A DNA stretch of 64,000 nucleotides, from the NCBI GenBank assembly GCA_017411385.1, contig JAFQQF010000024.1, forward strand, positions 1 to 64,000. The letters run 5' to 3'. The position numbers were made by a program, and so were the translations under genes. The stretch comes from Ruminococcus sp. (GTDB lineage Bacteria > Bacillota > Clostridia > Oscillospirales > Acutalibacteraceae). Position 1 is the stretch's first letter; each line of letters begins with the position of its first letter. The notes beneath the pieces are model-generated. The model saw only the letters and a program-made list of their open reading frames with translations, did no database searches and was not told the origin of the DNA. This document shows positions 23,374-31,678 of this stretch, in pieces.

Positions 23374-24582
23374 ATGACTAAAAGAATTTTATCCGCTTTG
23401 CTTGCGGTAATTATTGTTTTGTCGGCGGTGGCGACTGCTTCGGCTGATACCTTAAGCGACCTGAAAAACGAGCAGAGCCGTCTTGAGCAGGAGGCCGCAG
23501 AGTATGAGGCTATAATCGCGGAGAAGGAAGGCCAGATTGCCGAGCAGGAGGAATACGTTAACACCATTGCTCTGAAGGTGGCAAACATCAACGACCAGAT
23601 TTATGTAAACCGCGAGAAGATTGCGGCTTATGATGCAGAGATTTCCGTGCAGGAGGCAGAAAAAGACCGTCTTAACGCTAAGGCTGAGGAGAATATGAAT
23701 ATCCTCAGAAAGCGTCTGCGTGCAATCTATATGGCAGGGGATACCTCTGCACTTGAAATTATTTTGGGCGCCAGCGATTTCTCTGACTTTGTGGATAAGA
23801 TGCAGCTTGTGGAAAGTCTTTCCGACTACGATGCAAAGCTCATTGATGAAATTGAAACCCAGCTTGACGATGTAAACGAAACCGTTGAGGCACTCAATAA
23901 AAACAAGTCGGAGCTTGAGGTTGAAAAAGCCGCTCTGGAGTCAAATCAGGCAGAGCTTGACTCTCTCCTTGCTGAGAACGAAGAAGCTCTTAAATCCCTC
24001 TACGGACAGAAGCAGGAATATGAGGACCACGTGCATTCCATCGAGCTTTCCCAGTCCGAGGTTGACCAGAAGATTCAGGACTACTACGACTCCTTAAGAC
24101 AGGAGGCAGGCGGTTCTTCCTCAGGCGGAAGCTACGAGGAGGACAATCCTCCTTATTCAGGCAACTACGTGTGGCCTGCACCAGGACACTACTGGCTCAG
24201 CTCTAAGTATTACGAGGAGCGTACAGGCTACTACCACGGCGGAATCGATATTGCAGGCTCGGGCTTTATGGGCACTCCCATTGTTGCTTCTGCCTCGGGC
24301 ACCATTATTTCTGCCTGCAACAGCTGTGAGCACAACTGGGGTAAGTACGGAAGCTGCGGCTGCGGCGGCGGTTACGGAAACTACGTTTGGATTGACCATG
24401 GCGGCGGAAAGGCTACCATTTACGCTCATATGTCCTACATTGTTGCCTTTGAGGGTGAGTATGTAACCGCAGGACAGCTCTTGGGCTACGGCGGTTCCAC
24501 AGGCTCCTCCACAGGACCTCACCTGCATTTTGAGTGCAGATACTACGGCACTCGCTACGACCCCATGACAGAGCTTAATTGA
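23374..24582 (+). CDS. PcsB/EnvC-like M23 murein hydrolase of the FtsEX system
   Basis: A 402-residue secreted protein. A signal peptide (cleavage after about ATASA, residue 24) precedes a long coiled coil (about 25-230, DLKNEQSRLEQEAAEYEA onward), a Gly/Ser linker (GGSSSGGS) and a C-terminal M23 LytM domain with HGGIDI and HLHFEC supplying zinc ligands. A Cys/Gly-rich insert (CNSCEHNW, CGCGGGYGNYVWIDHG) interrupts the domain. The zinc ligands look intact, so this is likely an active endopeptidase rather than an EnvC-type activator. Coiled-coil plus hydrolase next to ftsEX is the arrangement of PcsB and CwlO, whose activity FtsEX controls. Confidence 0.92.
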   Translation: MTKRILSALLAVIIVLSAVATASADTLSDLKNEQSRLEQEAAEYEAIIAEKEGQIAEQEEYVNTIALKVANINDQIYVNREKIAAYDAEISVQEAEKDRLNAKAEENMNILRKRLRAIYMAGDTSALEIILGASDFSDFVDKMQLVESLSDYDAKLIDEIETQLDDVNETVEALNKNKSELEVEKAALESNQAELDSLLAENEEALKSLYGQKQEYEDHVHSIELSQSEVDQKIQDYYDSLRQEAGGSSSGGSYEEDNPPYSGNYVWPAPGHYWLSSKYYEERTGYYHGGIDIAGSGFMGTPIVASASGTIISACNSCEHNWGKYGSCGCGGGYGNYVWIDHGGGKATIYAHMSYIVAFEGEYVTAGQLLGYGGSTGSSTGPHLHFECRYYGTRYDPMTELN

Positions 24583-24596
24583 CAGGAGGGCTTTTT

Positions 24597-25010
24597 ATGA
24601 AAAAGAAGTTTTCTCTTCCCATTGTAATTGCCATTGCCTTGGTGTCAGCCGCCATAGCTTTTTCTCTGGCGTATATAATTTCCACAAGTGCTATGAATTC
24701 ACGTCTGACAGACCTGAGCAAAAAGCAGGCTTTGTTTTCCACAATGGCAGACGTAGACAGCTTTGTAAGAGATAAAAGCTACTATGAAATCGACAAGGAA
24801 ATACTCACCGAGGAGCTGTGCAGAGGCTATGCCGCCGCTTACTCAGGCAGAGTGCTCTACTTAACCGCTGAGGAGTATGCAGAAAGCGAATATACCGCTG
24901 ATGCAGGCTACACGGTTTTAACTCTTGCAGACAAATCTGCCTTGGTGGTGCTTACCGAGGAGCAGTACAATGCACTGAACAGCACAGAGGTTGTGACTTC
25001 TGCCGAGTAA
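24597..25010 (+). CDS. Membrane-anchored protein resembling the N-terminus of an S41 (CtpA) protease
   Basis: A 137-residue protein with one N-terminal membrane helix (LPIVIAIALVSAAIAFSLAYII). Its following segment, KKQALFSTMADVDSFVRDKS, ...EELCRGYAAAYSGRVLYLTAEEYAE, follows the pattern of the N-terminal domain of clostridial C-terminal processing proteases, which usually come right after the ftsX-M23 genes. The PDZ and Ser/Lys protease domains are absent: the frame stops after 60 further residues of unclear type. So it is either a shortened, decayed protease or a separate accessory protein. ATG 24597 has AGGAGGG seven bases upstream and lies 14 bases after the M23 stop. Confidence 0.65.
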   Translation: MKKKFSLPIVIAIALVSAAIAFSLAYIISTSAMNSRLTDLSKKQALFSTMADVDSFVRDKSYYEIDKEILTEELCRGYAAAYSGRVLYLTAEEYAESEYTADAGYTVLTLADKSALVVLTEEQYNALNSTEVVTSAE

Positions 25011-25027
25011 TTAAATAAAAATCAAAT

Positions 25028-25063
25028 CTCCTGCATATACTCAATATATGCAGGAGGTTTTTT
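25028..25063 (+). terminator. Terminator-like hairpin overlapping the next ribosome site
   Basis: A perfect 12-bp stem CTCCTGCATATA/TATATGCAGGAG (25028-25039 with 25045-25056) is followed by GTTTTTT and then ATG at 25064. The GGAGG of the 3' arm is also the ribosome site of the next gene. Confidence 0.8.
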
Positions 25064-25897
25064 ATGCTTACAATTCTTACAATAGAGGACAAACTCAGAG
25101 AGGGTGCAGGGGAGAGGCTGTATTCTGTGCTTGCTCCCAATTCTCTTAATGCTCACAGCATCGGCGAAAAACTTCAAATACGCCACATAAAGTACATAAA
25201 CCGCAACGGCAGAATTAACTGGAAGAAAATCAGCTCAAAAGCAGGTAAGGGGAAAGCTCAGCTTTTGTATAGCGGAAGCCACCCTGTGCCCGAGGAGTCG
25301 GATATACGCCTGTTTGAGCCTTTGGCACTTCGGCAGCGGCTGTGCTCCAATATGGCTTTGTCGGTGCTTGAAATGTTGAAGGAGAAAAGCAACACATTTC
25401 GGACAGGGCTTTATGACCCCGAGGGGGAGTTTTCGGATTTGCCGGAGCATCTGCTGAAATTCACCGATAATCTGATTGTTGTCACAAAGAACTACAAGGT
25501 GTACCGCCAGCAGGCACAAAGGCTTCTTGACGAACGGGGAGCTGTGCTTTGTGTAAGCCCTCAGACACAGCTTTTGTCCACCTGCGGATTGATTGTTTCT
25601 CCCTGTGTGCTTGACACGGGCTTTACTCCTATGGCAAAGGCGGTGGTGCTCACCTGCCACAAGCCGAGGGTGCCCCTTGCCTGCAGGGTATATTATAAGT
25701 ATTCCTTCCGCCTTGAACCCGAGCTTGAAAAGCTTAAACCCGAAGCCTTGTGTGCAGAGATTTTTGCAGGAGCCTTGTATTCACTGTGCGGATTTTACCC
25801 TTTGGGCTCGGTTATTCCCTTTGTGTGCACCTCCGATACCGACACCCAGACAACTTTATCTCTGAGAAGATACCTTTGTGACTGCGTCACTACTTGA
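25064..25897 (+). CDS. Protein of unknown function between the ftsEX cluster and greA
   Basis: A 277-residue soluble protein with no signal peptide or membrane helix. I do not recognise a family. It is rich in Leu, Cys and basic residues. A central block (LTDNLIVVTKNYKVYRQ-like, near 135-150) and repeated ...GLIVSPCVLD..VVLTCHKPRVPL segments suggest an alpha/beta fold. Its ribosome site is in the 3' arm of the terminator-like hairpin at 25028-25056. The greA -35 box overlaps its stop codon. Confidence 0.7.
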   Translation: MLTILTIEDKLREGAGERLYSVLAPNSLNAHSIGEKLQIRHIKYINRNGRINWKKISSKAGKGKAQLLYSGSHPVPEESDIRLFEPLALRQRLCSNMALSVLEMLKEKSNTFRTGLYDPEGEFSDLPEHLLKFTDNLIVVTKNYKVYRQQAQRLLDERGAVLCVSPQTQLLSTCGLIVSPCVLDTGFTPMAKAVVLTCHKPRVPLACRVYYKYSFRLEPELEKLKPEALCAEIFAGALYSLCGFYPLGSVIPFVCTSDTDTQTTLSLRRYLCDCVTT

Positions 25898-25922
25898 CAT
25901 CCGCCAAAAATAAACATATAAT
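25894..25922 (+). promoter_or_regulatory. Consensus sigma-A promoter of greA
   Basis: TTGACA (25894-25899), 17-bp spacer, TATAAT (25917-25922): both hexamers match consensus. It overlaps the stop codon of the upstream gene. Confidence 0.9.
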
Positions 25923-25965
25923 ATAGTTTGTGTAATTAATTACGAATTTGAAAGGATGGTCACAC

Positions 25966-26439
25966 ATGGCTAAATCCATTATGGTTACCGCAGAAGGCTA
26001 CAAACAGCTTGAAGAAGAGCTGGATTTGCTTAAAGGCGAAAAACGAAAAGAAATTGCAGAGAAAATCAAGGTTGCACGTTCTTACGGCGACCTTTCCGAA
26101 AACAGCGAATACGATGACGCAAAGAACGAGCAGGCAATCCTCGAGGCAAGAATTGCTACTATCGAGGCTACACTCAAGGTTGCAGTCATCATTGACGAAA
26201 GCGAAATGTCCAACGAAACCGTGCACGTGGGTTCTCAGGTAAAGCTTGAGAACATCTCAGCCGGTAAAGAGGTTTCCTACAGAATCACAGGCTCCAACGA
26301 GGCTAACCCCAGAGAGTTCAAGATTTCTGATGAATCTCCTGTGGGTGCAGCACTTCTCGGTCACAGTGTAGGCGACACAGTTGAGGTTGAAACTCCCGCA
26401 GGTCTTATGACCTTTAAGGTGCTGGAAATCTCCAAGTAA
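25966..26439 (+). CDS. greA: Transcription elongation factor GreA
   Basis: A 157-residue protein, the standard GreA length. GreA enters the RNA polymerase secondary channel and stimulates cleavage of backtracked transcripts. The N-terminal coiled coil carries the acidic tip (ARSYGDLSENSEYDDAK, about 40-56), with the conserved D-L-S-E-N-x-E-Y-x-x-A-K pattern. The C-terminal FKBP-like domain includes ISDESPVGAALLGHSVGD. ATG 25966 is preferred over the GTG-type start at 25948 because AAAGGA is nine bases upstream. lysS follows 81 bases downstream. Confidence 0.97.
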   Translation: MAKSIMVTAEGYKQLEEELDLLKGEKRKEIAEKIKVARSYGDLSENSEYDDAKNEQAILEARIATIEATLKVAVIIDESEMSNETVHVGSQVKLENISAGKEVSYRITGSNEANPREFKISDESPVGAALLGHSVGDTVEVETPAGLMTFKVLEISK

Positions 26440-26520
26440 TAAGCGTATTTCGGGCGGCTTGTGGGTCGCCCTTTCGCAATTTATTAATTGATAAAGCTAC
26501 TACAAGAAAGGACTTGTGTT

Positions 26521-28449
26521 ATGAGCGATAATAACCGCAGTATGGAAGCTGTAAGCATCAGCGAGCAGAATCAGATAAGAATGGACAAGCTGTTTGCATT
26601 GCAGCAGGCAGGCAACGACCCCTTTATGGTCAACACTTCCGACAGAGATACTTATGCTAAGGACATTGCAGAGCAGTTCGACACCCTTGAGGGCAAGACT
26701 GTATGCGTTGCAGGTAGGATTAAGTCCAAGCGCGGCAAGGGCAAGGTTATGTTTATGGACCTGTGGGATGTAACAGGTAAGATTCAGATTTTTGCAAAGT
26801 TTGACGACCTTGGCGAGGAAGTTTATGCAGGACTCAAAAAGTGGGATATCGGTGATGTTGCCGAAATCACAGGCTTTGTGTTCAGAACCCAGATGGGTGA
26901 GGTGAGCATTCACGCAACAGGCGTGAAGCTCCTTGCAAAATCACTCCTTCCTCTGCCTGAGAAGTTCCACGGACTTAAGGATCCCGATTTGAGATACCGT
27001 CAGAGATATGTTGATATGATTATGAATCCTGACGTTATGGAAACCTTCAAGAAGCGTACACGCATTGTTTCCGAAATCAGAAAGTATCTGGATAACCTCA
27101 ACTACTTCGAGGTTGAAACTCCCGTTCTTTCTACCATTGCAGGCGGTGCAAACGCACGTCCTTTCATTACACATCACAACACACTCGACCTTGATATGTA
27201 CCTTCGTATTGCCACAGAGCTTTACCTCAAGCGTCTTATCGTAGGTGGCATGGAGAGAGTTTACGAGATAGGCAGACTCTTCCGTAACGAGGGTATGGAC
27301 GTTAAGCACAACCCCGAGTTCACAACCATCGAGATTTACGAAGCCTTCACAGACCTGAGAGGTATGATGGAGCGTACAGAGCAGATTGTAAACCGCTCTT
27401 GTATTGCCGCAAACGGCACAGACCAGATTGAGTATCAGGGCGAGGCCGTTAACCTTTCCGTTCCCTTTGCACGTATGACAATGATTGACGCTGTAAAGCA
27501 GTATTCAGGTGTTGACTTCGGTGCATTTATGGGCGATACCGAGAAGGCAAAAGAGGTTGCAAAGGAGCTGAAGTTAGAGGTTAAGCCCACCGACACATGG
27601 GGTAACATCCTCAACACCGCATTCGAAGAGTACGTTGAAGAAAACCTTGTTCAGCCTACCTTTATTACAGATTATCCTGTTGAGGTTTCTCCTCTTACAA
27701 AGCGTCTTGAGAGCAATCCTCTCCTTGTTGACCGCTTTGAGCTTTTCGTAACTCGCCGTGAGCTTGCAAATGCTTACACAGAGCTTAACGACCCCATCGA
27801 CCAGAGAAGCCGTTTTGAGCATCAGATGATGCTCCGTGAAGCAGGCGATGACGAGGCAAACGAGATTGACGAGGATTTCCTCACAGCCCTTTCCTACGGT
27901 ATGCCTCCCACAGGCGGTATGGGTATGGGTATTGACAGACTTGTTATGCTTCTCACCGACTCCGCTTCCATCCGCGATGTTATCATCTTCCCCACAATGA
28001 AGCCCATTGAAGAGGGCAAGAGAGCCAATAAAGCCCCCAAGGCAGATGTTGAAGCTGAAGAGGAAGAGGTTATCGACTTCTCCAAGGTTGAGATTGAGCC
28101 TTTGTTTGAGGAGTTCGTAGACTTCGAAACCTTCTCAAAGTCAGATTTCAGAGCTGTTAAGGTGCTCGCTTGCGAGGCAGTTGCAAAATCCAAGAAGCTT
28201 CTCAAGTTCACTCTTGATGACGGCACAGGCAAGGAGCGCACAATCCTCTCAGGTATTCACGCATACTACGAGCCTGAGGAGCTTGTGGGCAAGACTTTAG
28301 TTGCCATTACAAACCTGCCCCCCAGAGCTATGATGGGTATTGAAAGTAACGGAATGCTCCTGTCTGCCGTGCACTCAGAAGAAGGCGAAGAAAAGCTCAA
28401 CCTTCTTATGGTGTCAAACCGCATCCCCGCAGGCGCAAAGTTATATTAA
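26521..28449 (+). CDS. lysS: Lysyl-tRNA synthetase with C-terminal EMAP-II-like tRNA-binding domain
   Basis: A 642-residue class II lysyl-tRNA synthetase that charges tRNA-Lys. The N-terminal OB-fold anticodon-binding domain (about 60-165) and catalytic core motif 1 (YFEVETPVL), motif 2 (RLFRNEGMDVKHNPEF) and motif 3 (GMGMGIDRLVMLLT) are complete by about residue 505. After an acidic linker (VEAEEEEVIDF) comes a second OB fold of the MetRS-C/EMAP-II/Arc1p type (FETFSKSDFRAVKVLACEAV, then NLPPRAMMGIESNGMLLSA). Typical bacterial LysRS ends near 500 residues, so this is a fusion that probably adds general tRNA affinity. ATG 26521 has AAAGGA upstream. Confidence 0.95.
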   Translation: MSDNNRSMEAVSISEQNQIRMDKLFALQQAGNDPFMVNTSDRDTYAKDIAEQFDTLEGKTVCVAGRIKSKRGKGKVMFMDLWDVTGKIQIFAKFDDLGEEVYAGLKKWDIGDVAEITGFVFRTQMGEVSIHATGVKLLAKSLLPLPEKFHGLKDPDLRYRQRYVDMIMNPDVMETFKKRTRIVSEIRKYLDNLNYFEVETPVLSTIAGGANARPFITHHNTLDLDMYLRIATELYLKRLIVGGMERVYEIGRLFRNEGMDVKHNPEFTTIEIYEAFTDLRGMMERTEQIVNRSCIAANGTDQIEYQGEAVNLSVPFARMTMIDAVKQYSGVDFGAFMGDTEKAKEVAKELKLEVKPTDTWGNILNTAFEEYVEENLVQPTFITDYPVEVSPLTKRLESNPLLVDRFELFVTRRELANAYTELNDPIDQRSRFEHQMMLREAGDDEANEIDEDFLTALSYGMPPTGGMGMGIDRLVMLLTDSASIRDVIIFPTMKPIEEGKRANKAPKADVEAEEEEVIDFSKVEIEPLFEEFVDFETFSKSDFRAVKVLACEAVAKSKKLLKFTLDDGTGKERTILSGIHAYYEPEELVGKTLVAITNLPPRAMMGIESNGMLLSAVHSEEGEEKLNLLMVSNRIPAGAKLY

Positions 28450-28743
28450 ACCGTAGCCACGGTGGGCAACTCCGCCTTTGAATAAGTTTGGTTTTTATGC
28501 AAAGCTCTGCAACGGCGGGAATAAACAATCGGATAAACAACAATCCCCGTTAGCCACGGTGGGCAACTCCGACTTTGAATAACTTCATTTTTGCCTTAAG
28601 TTTCCAAACGGCGGGAATAAACAATGCTATAAACTCAAAAATTCAGCTTTCCTTCTTGCAAGGAGAGCTGTTTTGATTATTGCATGATTATAAATAAAAA
28701 CGGACTGTGATTTCACAGTCCGTTTTGTTGTGTGCAGAGTTTA
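28450..28743. repeat. Tandem 80-bp repeat and terminators after lysS
   Basis: Two copies of a unit of about 80 bp (28451-28529 and 28547-28625) start with TAGCCACGGTGGGCAACTCC and end with CGGCGGGAATAAACAAT; the middle differs. A lysS terminator candidate (AGCTTTCCTT/AAGGAGAGCT, about 28647-28671) and the strong hairpin at 28697-28726 follow. No coding potential is seen. Confidence 0.8.
28697..28726. terminator. Bidirectional terminator between lysS and the zinc-ribbon gene
   Basis: A perfect 14-bp stem AAAACGGACTGTGA/TCACAGTCCGTTTT with a TT loop; A and T runs allow it to work on both strands. Confidence 0.9.
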
Positions 28744-29082
28744 TCAGGCGAAGCGGTTTCCGCATTTACTGCAGAAAACAGCATCTTTTGTTTTTGGAGT
28801 ACCGCATTGGGTACAGTAACCATAAAGGTTAATTTGTTCCTGTTCGGCTTTTTCACGTCTGAGTTTTATGCTCGATATAATAAGCAAGGGGATAGCTCCA
28901 TAAGCGAAGTAGGTGAGAATTACAAAAAGAGCAAATAAAATGAATGGCAGAAAAATAAAATCTGTATTTCCCGAAAACATACTAATTCCAAATGTCATCC
29001 AGCATAAAATCGACAAGACGTAACTTACAATGCCTATTACGAGGAAGGTAATACCCATTTTTCTCATTGCTTTTGGTGTCAT
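28744..29082 (-). CDS. Two-helix membrane protein with C-terminal zinc ribbon
   Basis: A 112-residue protein. Two hydrophobic segments (ITFLVIGIVSYVLSILCWM and FIFLPFILFALFVILTYFAY), then a basic linker and a zinc ribbon with paired CxxC motifs (YCTQCGTP and FCSKCGNRF) at the C-terminus. This combination is widespread in Firmicutes, but the function is unknown. ATG 29082 is chosen because AAGGAG lies eight bases upstream; the GTG at 29091 overlaps that site. It lies 20 bases after the cyuA-like gene on the same strand and may share its transcript. Confidence 0.8.
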   Translation of the reverse strand: MTPKAMRKMGITFLVIGIVSYVLSILCWMTFGISMFSGNTDFIFLPFILFALFVILTYFAYGAIPLLIISSIKLRREKAEQEQINLYGYCTQCGTPKTKDAVFCSKCGNRFA

Positions 29083-29102
29083 AATTATCACTCCTTAAAA
29101 AA

Positions 29103-30374
29103 CTAGCTTTCCAGCATTATTCTGATGATTTCTTTGTCGGTTTCTGCCATGCCGTTGCGGGCAAGAGAGCCTATGTTGCGGATTGTGTTTTCCACACCCT
29201 TTGCAACCAAGCCTTCACCCGAGTAAAATTGATTTCCGTTTTCGTACATAAAAAGTCCTAAGAGTCCTGCATCCACCGCGGAGGCAATCTTTGCAGCACA
29301 GCTTGCCTTTGCACCGTCGCATATTATACCTGAGTCCATTGCAAGGGCGTTGACAACTGTGTGGGCGATGGTGTCGTATCTGCCGCCTTTGAGAAAGGCT
29401 ACACCTGCGGCGGCGCCCACAGCGGCGCTTACAACTCCGCAGTATGCCGACAGCCTGCCGATGCCTGCTTTGAGGTGAACGGTCACAAGGTTTGATACAA
29501 TAAGTGCTCTGAGAAGTTCTTCTCTCTCATAGCCCTTTTCTTGTGCATAAACAATAAGGGGCACACTTGCGGTAATACCCTGATTGCCTGAGCCTGAGCA
29601 GATGATTACAGGCATTTCACAGCCGTTCATTCTGGCATCTGAGCCTGCGGCGGCATAGGCACGCATTTTCTGGTATATATCGGGCTTGCCGTGAGAAAGC
29701 AGGGTGCTTCCGATGTTGGCACCGTAATTTCCCTTGAGTCCTTCCTCGGCAATAGCCATATTGAAGCTTATCTGACGCTCCAGCGTATCTTTGAGAGTTC
29801 CAAGCTCAGCACTCTCTGCAAAGCTTATAATCTCCTCAATGCTCAGAACAGAGTGGTCGGTGAGTCCGTTTTCCTGAGGTGCAACCTCTTTTTCAAAGAG
29901 GACTTCGCTGTTCTTTTTTATGCACACAATGTTCGTGTGGTGCTCTGCAAGGCGGACAAAGGCACTCTCGTCACCCTTTGAAAGAGTAATCATAATATCA
30001 AAGATGTGGGGAGTATCTGCAAAGTGTACGGATATGGGAGTTTTCTCAATAAAAAGCTTGGTTTCTTCAATCTGCTTTTCGGTGATATGGGAGAGTACCT
30101 CAAGCTCTTTCTCTGCGTTGCCTGCCACAATTCCGATTGCCGCCGCCGCAGGAATACCTCTGAGTCCTCCTGTGTGAGGCACAACAACGCTTTTGACGTT
30201 TTTTAGGATATTACCGCTGACTTCTATGTGCACTTTGTCGGGGATTGTGCCCAGAATCTCCCTTGCTTTTGCACCTGCATAGGCAATGGCAATAGGCTCT
30301 GTGCATCCCATAGCAGGAATAAGCTCTTCCTTGAGAATGCTTATGTATTCGTTGTAATGAATGGCTGTGTTCAT
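29103..30374 (-). CDS. cyuA: L-cysteine desulfidase, CyuA/UPF0597 family
   Basis: A 423-residue member of the serine dehydratase-like alpha-chain/UPF0597 family. CyuA converts L-cysteine to pyruvate, ammonia and sulfide using a [4Fe-4S] cluster. The N-terminal MGCTEPIAIAYAGAKA contains a conserved Cys. GSGNQGITASVPLIVYA, YCGVVSAAVGAAAGV and GIICDGAKASCAAKIA supply the further Cys residues for cluster binding. Full length and intact. It is divergent from cysK (30618), so cysteine breakdown and synthesis genes share one intergenic region. The related family member serine/cystathionine lyase cannot be fully excluded. Confidence 0.88.
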   Translation of the reverse strand: MNTAIHYNEYISILKEELIPAMGCTEPIAIAYAGAKAREILGTIPDKVHIEVSGNILKNVKSVVVPHTGGLRGIPAAAAIGIVAGNAEKELEVLSHITEKQIEETKLFIEKTPISVHFADTPHIFDIMITLSKGDESAFVRLAEHHTNIVCIKKNSEVLFEKEVAPQENGLTDHSVLSIEEIISFAESAELGTLKDTLERQISFNMAIAEEGLKGNYGANIGSTLLSHGKPDIYQKMRAYAAAGSDARMNGCEMPVIICSGSGNQGITASVPLIVYAQEKGYEREELLRALIVSNLVTVHLKAGIGRLSAYCGVVSAAVGAAAGVAFLKGGRYDTIAHTVVNALAMDSGIICDGAKASCAAKIASAVDAGLLGLFMYENGNQFYSGEGLVAKGVENTIRNIGSLARNGMAETDKEIIRIMLES

Positions 30375-30380
30375 AATTTA

Positions 30381-30452
30381 TATCCCTCCGTCATTTTCTT
30401 GCGAAAATGCCACCTCCCTTTAGGCAAGGGAGGCATTTGTGGTATCCCTCCG
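30381..30452. repeat. Palindromic repeat in the cyuA-cysK intergenic region
   Basis: Contains CATTTTCTTGCGAAAATG and CCTCCCTTTAGGCAAGGGAGG hairpins between two copies of TATCCCTCCGT. It is a member of the repeat family of this window. Confidence 0.8.
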
Positions 30453-30547
30453 TATTTTGCAATATCCAAGCTCATTTGTCTAATAGGGGCATTCCCTTTG
30501 AATACAATATACTATTATTTTACATTATTTTCAAGGTGTTTGTTGTG

Positions 30548-30576
30548 TTGACAGAGCTTTTTTGTGAGTGTATAAT
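30548..30576 (+). promoter_or_regulatory. Consensus sigma-A promoter of cysK
   Basis: TTGACA (30548-30553), 17-bp spacer, TATAAT (30571-30576). AAAGGAG lies before the ATG at 30618. I saw no T-box or SAM riboswitch in the short leader. Confidence 0.88.
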
Positions 30577-30617
30577 TTTTTCAGACTACAGTTACCTTTT
30601 GCAAAGGAGATTTATAT

Positions 30618-31544
30618 ATGAAAATTTACAAAGGTATAGAGGAGCTTATCGGTTCAACTCCCTTGGCACAGCTTTCAAAGTTTTCACAGGGCAAAGAGGT
30701 AAAAGCACAGCTTCTTGCAAAGCTTGAATACTTCAACCCTGCAGGCAGTGTCAAGGACAGAGCGGCACTATATATGATAGAGGATGCAGAAAGAAAGGGC
30801 CTTCTCAAAGAAGGTGCTACCATCATTGAGCCTACTTCAGGCAACACAGGTATCGGTCTTGCGGCGGTGGCATCCTCAAAGGGCTACAAGGTTATACTCA
30901 CAATGCCCGATACAATGAGTGTTGAAAGAAGAAATCTTCTCAAAGCATACGGTGCTCAGATAGTGCTTACAGAAGGGAAGAAGGGTATGACAGGTGCCAT
31001 TGAAAAGGCACAGGAGCTTCTGAAAGAAACCGATGGAAGCTTTATGCCCTCACAGTTTACAAACGAGGCTAACGTGCAGGCTCACGTGGAAACCACAGGT
31101 GTTGAAATCTGGGAAGATACAGAAGGCACAGTGGACATTTTTGTGGCAGGCGTGGGCACCGGAGGTACCCTCACAGGCGTTGCAAAGTTCTTGAAAAGTA
31201 AGAATAAGAAAATTAAGATTGTGGCGGTGGAGCCCTTCAAATCTCCCTTGCTTTCGGGCAAAGAGGCTTCACCTCACGGCTTGCAGGGCATAGGTGCTAA
31301 CTTTATCCCCGAAATTTTAGGCACAGAGCTTATTGACGAGGTTGTATGCGTCAGAGAAGAGGATGCTTTTTACACTTGCAAGGAGCTTGCACACACCGAG
31401 GGCTACCTTGTGGGTATTTCTTCGGGTGCGGCACTCTGGGCAGGTAAGGAGCTTGCAAAGCGTGAAGAAAACAAGGGCAAGAGAATTGTTGTGCTTTTGC
31501 CCGACACAGGAGAAAGGTATCTTTCCACGGGTGTTTTTGACTGA
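30618..31544 (+). CDS. cysK: Cysteine synthase A (O-acetylserine sulfhydrylase)
   Basis: A 308-residue PLP enzyme that joins O-acetylserine and sulfide to make cysteine. The PLP lysine is in PAGSVKDRAA (about 40-49). The substrate/phosphate loop EPTSGNTGIGLA, the GVGTGGTLTGVAKFL phosphate-binding loop and the C-terminal PDTGERYLST are all present. The length is standard. It has its own consensus promoter and a terminator at 31583-31616. Confidence 0.96.
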   Translation: MKIYKGIEELIGSTPLAQLSKFSQGKEVKAQLLAKLEYFNPAGSVKDRAALYMIEDAERKGLLKEGATIIEPTSGNTGIGLAAVASSKGYKVILTMPDTMSVERRNLLKAYGAQIVLTEGKKGMTGAIEKAQELLKETDGSFMPSQFTNEANVQAHVETTGVEIWEDTEGTVDIFVAGVGTGGTLTGVAKFLKSKNKKIKIVAVEPFKSPLLSGKEASPHGLQGIGANFIPEILGTELIDEVVCVREEDAFYTCKELAHTEGYLVGISSGAALWAGKELAKREENKGKRIVVLLPDTGERYLSTGVFD

Positions 31545-31582
31545 TTAATCCACAAACCGCAACCGCATAGAATTTGTTTCAG

Positions 31583-31616
31583 ACGGGCTTTCTTTTATTT
31601 GGAAAGTCCGTTTTTT
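31583..31616 (+). terminator. Terminator of cysK
   Basis: ACGGGCTTTC/GAAAGTCCGT stem (31583-31592 with 31602-31611, one G-U pair) followed by T6. Confidence 0.85.
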
Positions 31617-31657
31617 ATATATCTATAGGTTAATATACTTCAACTTAGCGAAATAAT

Positions 31658-31678
31658 ATTGTGCAATATGCACAATAT
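31658..31678. promoter_or_regulatory. Palindromic operator candidate upstream of the EF-G-like gene
   Basis: A 9-bp inverted repeat TATTGTGCA-ATA-TGCACAATA, with a further half-site ATTGTGCAAG about 30 bases downstream (near 31709). It lies some 75 bases before the -10 element. The cognate regulator is unknown. Confidence 0.6.

Noticed and set aside
26440-26520. T-box or other riboswitch upstream of lysS
   Set aside because: The greA-lysS gap is only 81 bases, and no T-box core or GGTGG-like antiterminator element is present.
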